Below are positions 57,132-64,000 of a DNA stretch of 64,000 nt, in pieces. Under the pieces are notes generated by a model that did not search any database, had not been told where the DNA came from, and worked only from the letters and a program-made list of their open reading frames with translations. The DNA lies in NCBI GenBank assembly GCA_021399445.1, contig JAJTUQ010000005.1, forward strand, positions 434,001 through 498,000. The letters run 5' to 3'. The translations under genes were made by a program, and so were the position numbers. Position 1 is the stretch's first letter. The number at the start of each line of letters is the position of its first letter. Source of the stretch: Xylogone sp. PMI_703. Taxonomy: Eukaryota > Ascomycota > Leotiomycetes.

Positions 57132-58718
57132 AGCAAGACGTACGACACCGTATTCATAGGACGATACCTTGATTCCAGCTTGATCCAAAACAAGGACATT
57201 TCTAGCCTATCCAGTTCTCTTCCGTCTTTGCTCGGAAGAGGATGTCATATCGTTGCATCGCTGTACTTTGGCAATTTGGAGGTCCCGCGGTGGACACAGC
57301 TTAAAGCCCAGCATGAGAATGATAGAAATAAGCTCCAGCTTCTCCAATTCAAGGTCTGACTTCATAGTTGAAGAAGTCCTTTAGCTATTACATCTCTTAA
57401 TAACAATACCTATTTATTTTGATGGGTTCTTACCTTTATTGGCCACTAACTTGCCTGAGGGCTACTCTCTGAGTCAAGGAGCAACAGATTAACTCAGACC
57501 ACGCCAATGCTTGCAAGACGTTAGTGGAACGTATTACCTTTTCAACTCAGTTGGAGAAATTCACTACGCACAATTGTAAGATTCTGTGAGTCCATGTCAT
57601 TATATACGAGTATCCACGTAGTCTCATTTTATCTCATATGAATGGCATGTCCCGACGATGCTCTTGCACGAATAAGCAACCGCAAATATTGATTCAGATA
57701 GTGTTTTCCCGCGATTAATCAGAGCACTAATTCTAGTTCCACAAGGCGAAATATTGCTAAGAGACTTGCAGTATGTAACGAGGCTAAAAACAATTATTGT
57801 GGATTTTCTATCGTAGGGCTGTTGTCTGTGACAATCCAGCAGGAATGAGGTATATAAAAAGCCGACCATCTTCGTCTCAATAGAGGATTCCGAACAAAGT
57901 GGGACATCTGCACCTGCGATTACGGAAGGTATAATTACATCACCGGCATTGCATATTATATATGCTTAAATCTGCCGCACCACCTTATTTGTGATGCTTA
58001 GGCAAATGTGCGGCACACTTACTTCCAAGGACCAAATCACAACGTGACTGGATACTTTACAACTTCGAAATTGTGATCGATCATGCCGATCATCTCTTAA
58101 ACAAAGAGTAACAGCATTCTATAGGTCAGCTTGACTCCTAGATCTCGGAGTTTCTGGTTCTTTCATTGATCACATCCTCCGGCGTAGAATGTAACACGAG
58201 CATCAATGCAAACACACTTATCGATCACGAATTACTAAGCCATCTACCGTGGACAAAGCTAGTTCATTATTTGTACTACAGCAACATAGTTTATTAGGTA
58301 GTGTCTATTTTAAAACATCGTTTTAGTTTAGCTAGATTGACTGTCCACGTTTTAAGTTACCATGACGGCAGCTGCACTATTAAAATGATATAGCGGAGAT
58401 AGAGACCTACATCAATGGAATATGATTTCATAAATCTTGTCGAATTCCACTTCCGCCTCATTTTTCTTGACATCGTACCATTCTGCTACGTGTAGCCTGG
58501 CACTTAGCGAGCATTTTCGGTTCTCCGGTATTCGGTTCTACGGCCTCGGAATATGACAAGTCCCACGTCAGCAAGTGGCCCAGAACCTTATCATAGGGTA
58601 TATGACGGTATTCCAAGACTTCTATGGCCAACCAGTTTCACTTCCCCGATTTTATGCCATTTAGCTAGATTCCGTGGTGAACTCTCTCACGCTGGGAGTC
58701 AATGTGTTATGGACCAAG
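57132..58718. other. Intergenic region, no supported gene
   Basis: About 1.6 kb of AT-rich DNA with short frames only. It may include missing N-terminal parts of the multicopper oxidase in unrecognisable form, and the promoter of the MFS gene downstream. Confidence 0.45.
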
Positions 58719-60753
58719 ATGGCTGCCGATGACACCAAACATGGCCACTCGGCGACTGGGACAACGTCCTCGAGTCCACAGCTTTTCCTGTCAAGTCGCT
58801 CATCTGTCAATGACTCGGAGGATGTAGATGATAAGGTTAAACCACCAAAATGGTCTATGGGAATACTAAACGACCCCAAGACATACGAAGTACCAGGTAC
58901 GAGAGCTGACACAAGTTACCATTCGAAGCTAAGAGACACATCCGCTTACATCGTTCTGAAGGTTCTGTTCTGCTACTTGCAAGACACAATGAGCCACTTG
59001 GCCTTCAAAATGCTCCCTCAAGGACCTCAGCTTCCTCGAGGCCATCTGCAATTCCAGCTAACACTCATAATAACAAGAAGCTCACCAAAGACGGATCCAT
59101 AGTTTTAGAGCCTCAGCCGGACGATTCACATAATGACCCTCTCAACTGGCCAATGTGGAGAAGGGATTCTGCTCTTCTTTCACTTGGCCTGTACTGCATG
59201 TTGGGCGGTGGCATGACTCCGGTATTGGCCGCTGGCTTCACTAACGTCGCAGCGACATACGGCATCTCAACCGCGCGAGTCTCGCTAACTACTGGCCTTT
59301 ATATGATGGGCCTAGGAGTTGGATCCGTTCTTGCGGCGCCAACTGCAATTCTCTTCGGAAAACGACCAGTCTATCTCATTGGAGCAATCATGTTCATATT
59401 AACCGCCGTATGGTGTGCTCTTTCGCCTAACTTCGTGTCTTTGTTGATAGCTAGAATCTTCCAAGGTATTGCGTTGAGTCCTGTGGAGTGTTTGCCATCT
59501 GCTACTATTGCTGAGATCTTCTTTCTTCATGAACGTGCCTACCGTATTGGTATCTATACGCTACTCCTTCTGGGAGGTAAGAATTTGGTACCACTCATCA
59601 GCGCTGCTATCATTCAGTCTTTGAGCTGGAGATGGGTATTCTGGTGAGTTTATTACTATTAGCATACTGGACGTTAGCCAGGTTAACAAGATATAGGATC
59701 GTCGGCATGGTTGGTGGCTTCTGTTGGTGTTTGATTTTCCTATTTGTACCTGAGACGTTCTGGGATCGAACGCCAAGTCCGCATCACCACAACCCCTCTA
59801 TAAAATCGGTTTTCCGGCGTAAATCAGTGTCTACATCTGACAACACGAATGATATTATAGAATCGCCTGTCATGCTCCAAGAAGGTGATATTGAGAAAAA
59901 TCAAGTTGAAGATCTTGAAAGTGACCAAGACCGAAGTGCGTCGACCCCTACGAAACAACCAGGGCAAGGCCACTACACTGCAGGCCTCAGACAAGCCCCG
60001 CGACAAACGTTTGTTCAGCAACTTAAACCGTACAACGGGAGGCTGACCCACAGCAATTGGTTCCGAGTTGCCATACGACCCTTCATCCTGTTTTCGTATC
60101 CAACAGTTCTCTGGTCTAGTGTTGTATATGCTTGTTCGGTAGGTTGGCTTATTGTTCTCTCTGAGTCTGTGGCAGTCATCTACCGTTCCAAAGATACGTA
60201 TAATTTTTCAGCTCTCTCCGCTGGCCTGATTTATCTCTCGCCCTTTATTGGTGGCATCCTTGGTACTGCCGTTGCTGGCAAAATCAGCGATATCATCGTA
60301 CGTGCTATGGCAAGACGTAACAACGGCCTGTACGAGCCCGAATTTCGCCTTGTCATGGCCGGGCCCGTAGCTATTACTACGGTTATCGGGCTTATGGGGT
60401 TTGGATGGTCCGCCCAAATTCACGATAACTGGATTGTGCCAACTATCTTCTTTGGAGTTATATCCTTCGGCTGTTCTCTGGGCTCTACGACAGCAATCAC
60501 GTTCTGCGTCGATAGCTATCGACAGTACGCTAGCGAGGCTCTCGTCACACTGAACTTCAGTAAGAACGTCCTACACGGACTTGTTTTTAGTCTATTTTTT
60601 ACCGAATGGCTTGTAAGTGATGGCTCGAAGATGGTCTTCATCTGGATTGGTGTTATCCAACTGATTCTAATCGTCTTTTCTGTGCCCATGTATATATTCG
60701 GAAAGCGGGCCAGGATGTGGACTACGAGACGGAACTTGATGGAAAAGTTCTAG
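58719..60753 (+). CDS. MFS transporter, probable exporter with large central loop
   Basis: Three exons (58719-58896, 58962-59643, 59697-60753) give 638 residues. Intron 1 restores EVPG|SVLLLAR, and intron 2 restores RWVFW|IVGMVGG. A cytosolic N-tail of about 140 residues ends in DPLNWPMWRRD, the entry motif of many fungal DHA1-type exporters. Twelve helices are expected, with GKRPVYLIGA (motif A region) and FVPETFWDRTP after helix 6. A central loop of about 100 residues is rich in Ser and Asp. The later helices include YLSPFIGGILGTAVAGKISD. It is likely a plasma-membrane exporter of a metabolite. It is intact, unlike most of its neighbours. The start was placed at the ATG giving MAADDTKH; the codon upstream is not a canonical start. 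Confidence 0.88.
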
Positions 60754-61518
60754 CATTTAGACTTAGATCTGCATTACGGAGATATTTCATGGTTTATGAC
60801 ATTGGGCATTTCATAGAATATATAGATGATACGAGAATGCATGACTTGTGAAACACTGTAAATAAATGCCTCATGAAAGATGTTGATTCCTAAGCATGTT
60901 CACGTTCATGACTAAGGATGGGGAGGGGTAACACCGTAACAGCCTAGAAGATCAAGGCTTCATGCATGCAATATATATTGGAACCTTATTTTTAAGTGTT
61001 TAGTCAGGAATGACTTACATATATTGGCAGCAGATAGACATGAAGCACTAAAGACCACCCTATGAACGACTAGAAAGTAGCTTCCAAATTATTCTCCAGG
61101 GAGATAATACCGGTTACTCTACATTAACACATAGCCTTTTGAGAAACTTGGAGGTCGTGGATAATAACTACATGTTAAATTGATTATGTCTCTACAAATA
61201 TGAGACAGCAGGTTAATTAGCGGAACCTTAAATGAGCAAATTTAACAAGTCAATTAAAGTTTCTGCCACCACCAAATAATTGAAAATTGCTTGATTACAG
61301 TTACACTTTATATATATTTTACTTACACCGGCGTAGTAGCGTCATTACAAGTAATGGGAGACTATTGTTAAAAGTGTATGCGTCGCGTGACACTGGGCGT
61401 ATAAGCGCAGTTAAGACGGGAGGTCGCGTCAGTACTACATACGGAGCTTCTAGGTTCCCTTGCAATAGAAAAGCATATTCACAGCAAGCTCGAGAGATGA
61501 GGATCGTTAAGAGCTGCT
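60754..61518. other. Intergenic region, no supported gene
   Basis: About 765 bp, AT-rich, with no frame of interest. It should contain the 3' end of the MFS gene. Confidence 0.5.
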
Positions 61519-62315
61519 CTAAAATTGCTTGTATCCCACACCTTTAACGAAAGTCTGCTGCCAAGGTCCCTGGGTCTTCCCCTCAGCGAGCTCCACACAT
61601 ACAGCTTCGCGTGCGTGTCGCTATCAACGGCACGCCATAATAGAATTACAGAGACAATCATCAGCCCTCGAAGATTGTGGTCGTCAATTCAAGTGATGGG
61701 GATTGTATACTTGTATCCGCGGTCCTTGTATCCATTTGCAGCATTTTGGATGAGATGGGCCGTTGCTGACTTACCGACTCCCAGGTCCATGAGGGGTGGA
61801 ATGATGGTAGTGTTTGGGATGTTCCTGGTGTAGATGAACGTCCTGGACGCGGATGCGGGGAGCTGGGCAAAGCCCTGAACAGCTTGCTGCGCGGCAACAA
61901 AACGGCTGATGGTGTTGATCTGGAAATCTTTGTTGAAGTCGGCAAGAGGGAGCGCCAGAGGATCATTGAGAGGATCATTGAGAGGATTGAGGGTCGCAGC
62001 ACCCGACTACGAAGAGGAGACAAGAAGCACTCAACACGCGGACGTCTACAGCAATTCACAGGCATTGATTCTTACCATTGTATATTACCACACTGGGAAT
62101 ACTAAGCAACGACCTGGATTTGCGAAGGCACTGACAACTCCGTTGGAGTCAGAAAAGTCAGCCGCAATATGGACTTGGTCAGCAGTATTCTGGGCATCTT
62201 TCGCGCTCCAAAAGGCCAGCGCAACTTTGTAGCCCTTCACAGCAAACGCGCGACCTATGCTCTGGCCAATATTAGGCCCTGCGCCGTCAATGAGGATGAT
62301 GGGAGCTGCGGACAT
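61519..62315 (-). pseudogene. Relic of a short-chain dehydrogenase/reductase
   Basis: The minus strand starts with an ATG and a Rossmann segment IILIDGAGPNIGQSIGRAFAVKGYKVALAFW. It continues, after a one-base shift, with LSIPSVVIYN (near 62090). Next come DPLALPLADFNKDFQINTISRFVAAQQAVQGFAQLP (near 61930) and RTFIYTRNI... PPLMDLGVGKSATAHLIQNAANGY (near 61780). After further shifts it ends with DSDTHAKLY and GKTQGPWQQTF before a TAG at 61519. The segment order equals that of fungal SDR enzymes of about 240 residues. At least three frame disruptions and a missing segment after KYTIPIT make it non-functional. A 12-bp tandem duplication lies inside it. Confidence 0.7.
61961..61990. repeat. 12-bp tandem duplication inside the SDR relic
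   Basis: AGGATCATTGAG occurs twice in a row and a third partial copy follows. Because the unit is 12 bp, it adds four residues (NDPL) without shifting frame. Confidence 0.85.
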
Positions 62316-64000
62316 GATGCCTAGCTATGGTGGATGGATCCATGATGGAACAGCTGCAGAGAGGGCGAGCCTGTGCTGCTTGGCTATATATTTCGGCCAG
62401 CGCGTGAATGCATGTTTGTTGCGATCACGACCACCTAAAATCACAGAACCAATGCCTCCGCAGCGAAAGACCATCGAGATGGAAAATGCAGACCGGACAA
62501 GAGGAGATGAAACTGCATTACGGAGTACTCAGCTAGGAATTTGTAATTCCCATCCGGATCGGAGGCAAGTGGTACTTGACGCCATTCACATGAACGTAGC
62601 GTTATTAATCGACCACGAGATCCGGAGGGGAAGACCTGTCCGCTCCGGACGTACAGGGGACTTACAGACGGAACATGCCTGCTAGGACCTTATGAGCCCC
62701 TTGCCGCTCCCCTGCCATACCCCTGAAGAGACCCTTGTCAGATTTCACGGAGGCGTTGCGTAGATGCAGCCACCCCTGCCCAGTGCTGCTTTACGGATCG
62801 TGTAGGTAAGGTATCGGAAGCTCTAGTCATTTGCCTGTTCGTTATCCTCCCTCTTTCCAAGACATTCAGCTTCATATCAAGATTTCATGGTTTTCACCTT
62901 CCATTTCAGTAGTAGTTTTGGATATGATTCTGAGTCGCACCAGATATTGGAATTTATGCATCTGCATAATTTTATTCATTATAGGGACTTGCGTGACTTG
63001 CAAACATAAAAAGTTTGAGCCTTAAAAATATGGCAACAATAGCATATCTTGTGTTCGGAGTAAGAGCTCCTTGAGGTCTTTCAGATATCGACGATAGTCG
63101 GGCGAGGTTACGGCATTTAGTAAATGCTCATACCTCCGTAGCGTGGTCTAGAGTGCTATGGAATCAAAATCGCCATAAACGTTAAAATGGCGCTCTAACG
63201 TGCAGTAATGACAGCGGTGTGCCAATCGCCAGATATGCACCACGGCAAGTGATTATGCAGTACGGAGCAAAGGATGCTGAATTATAGGAGATGGTGGGTA
63301 TATTGAAGTCCAACATCTATATACCGCATGCTTGAAAATCTCCGTGTCGAGTTACCCATGTTGCATGTCGCCGTTACGAGCATACCACCTGCGGTGGAGC
63401 CAGTATGCCGGACTTCATGCCCAATTGATCGATGGATATGGTAGGTATGTGCGTGATCCAATGCTCTATTCATGTATCGATAGTGGGGGAGTGATGGAGT
63501 GAAGAGTACGGGTATCTTCTATGATTGCCATAGCTTGTCGATACCACTTGAACTATCCATATCTGTGTAATACCTGTGTAATTACCATCATTATCTTCCT
63601 CATCAACCCCTTCCGCCACTTACCTCGCTCAAACACAACAAAAATAGAGTGCTTACAAAGATCCGGGTAGATCTGAAGCCACATCGTGAGGCATCAAGAT
63701 GATGTACGGAAGGAGGTGACAGATATAACGGCCACCGCATTGACTACCGCGCAGTGTTGAAAGCCACAAAACGACACAACGAGCTTGTATCATTGCAACC
63801 GCAAGCCTCCCGCCGGTACAGGGACTGCCTGCCTCATCTTGCTTGACCCAATAAGGTCACGCTGAAAGCGAGTGCCTTGGAATGCATATAGAAGCTTCGA
63901 AACCGTGAAATAGAGATATGGAGAACGCAACTAGAAGGCTGTAAGAACTCAGAAAACGCCACCGCATCATTTTCTCGTAACACTGCCCACAATGGTGAAT
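62316..64000. other. Terminal region without a supported gene
   Basis: About 1.7 kb to the window edge. Small frames on both strands (for example plus 62257-62685, partly antisense to the SDR relic) show no family signatures. A gene starting beyond the window could have its promoter here; the final bases cannot be judged. Confidence 0.5.

Overview
The window comes from a filamentous ascomycete (Pezizomycotina). Protein-coding genes are split by many short GT-AG introns of about 53-175 nt, often with CTAAC-type branch sites. Promoters are pyrimidine-rich, zinc-cluster (Zn2Cys6) regulators are present, and AT-rich, apparently mutated repeat relics lie between genes. No tRNA, rRNA, CRISPR array or bacterial-type operon was found. 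Gene models below were spliced by hand from reading frames, splice sites and remembered family motifs; no search was run. The genus cannot be named from this sequence alone.

Layout. 1-7.4 kb: a long gene-free, CT-rich region, then a membrane acyltransferase-3 gene (3057-4850). 7.4-9.6 kb: two convergent genes for predicted secreted proteins. 11.6-20.4 kb: a metabolic block with an NRPS-like A-T-R reductase, an MFS exporter and an old-yellow-enzyme homologue whose active-site pair is altered. 20.6-25.9 kb: a strongly strand-asymmetric, G-poor segment, AT-rich repeat relics, a glyoxalase-I-like gene and a 431-bp element with 94-bp perfect terminal inverted repeats.

25.9-40.6 kb holds the most coherent candidate system: a sugar-type MFS transporter, a regulator with two tandem Zn2Cys6 clusters, a PhyH-type Fe(II)/2OG dioxygenase, a Gfo/Idh/MocA oxidoreductase, a class I terpene cyclase, a prenyl (GGPP-type) diphosphate synthase, and a single-exon CoA-disulfide-reductase/rhodanese fusion of bacterial look. 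The terpene cyclase and prenyl synthase are divergently transcribed, and so are the dioxygenase and Gfo/Idh genes. The simplest reading is a terpenoid, possibly diterpenoid, pathway: C5 units to GGPP, cyclisation, then oxidation and reduction. The cyclase has a one-base frame conflict at its first splice junction, so the pathway may be dead in this strain.

42-48.7 kb: a DUF1993 gene, a 33-bp perfect hairpin, a Crinkler/RHS-like NTPase-nuclease reading frame broken by two in-frame TAG codons, and a fungal phosphotransferase gene broken by one TGA. 50-62.3 kb looks like a decaying metabolite cluster. Relics of a DHA2 transporter (bounded by a MITE), a BBE-type flavin oxidase, a multicopper oxidase and a short-chain dehydrogenase surround two apparently intact genes, a C2HC-plus-Zn2Cys6 regulator and an MFS exporter. 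The last 1.7 kb shows no gene.
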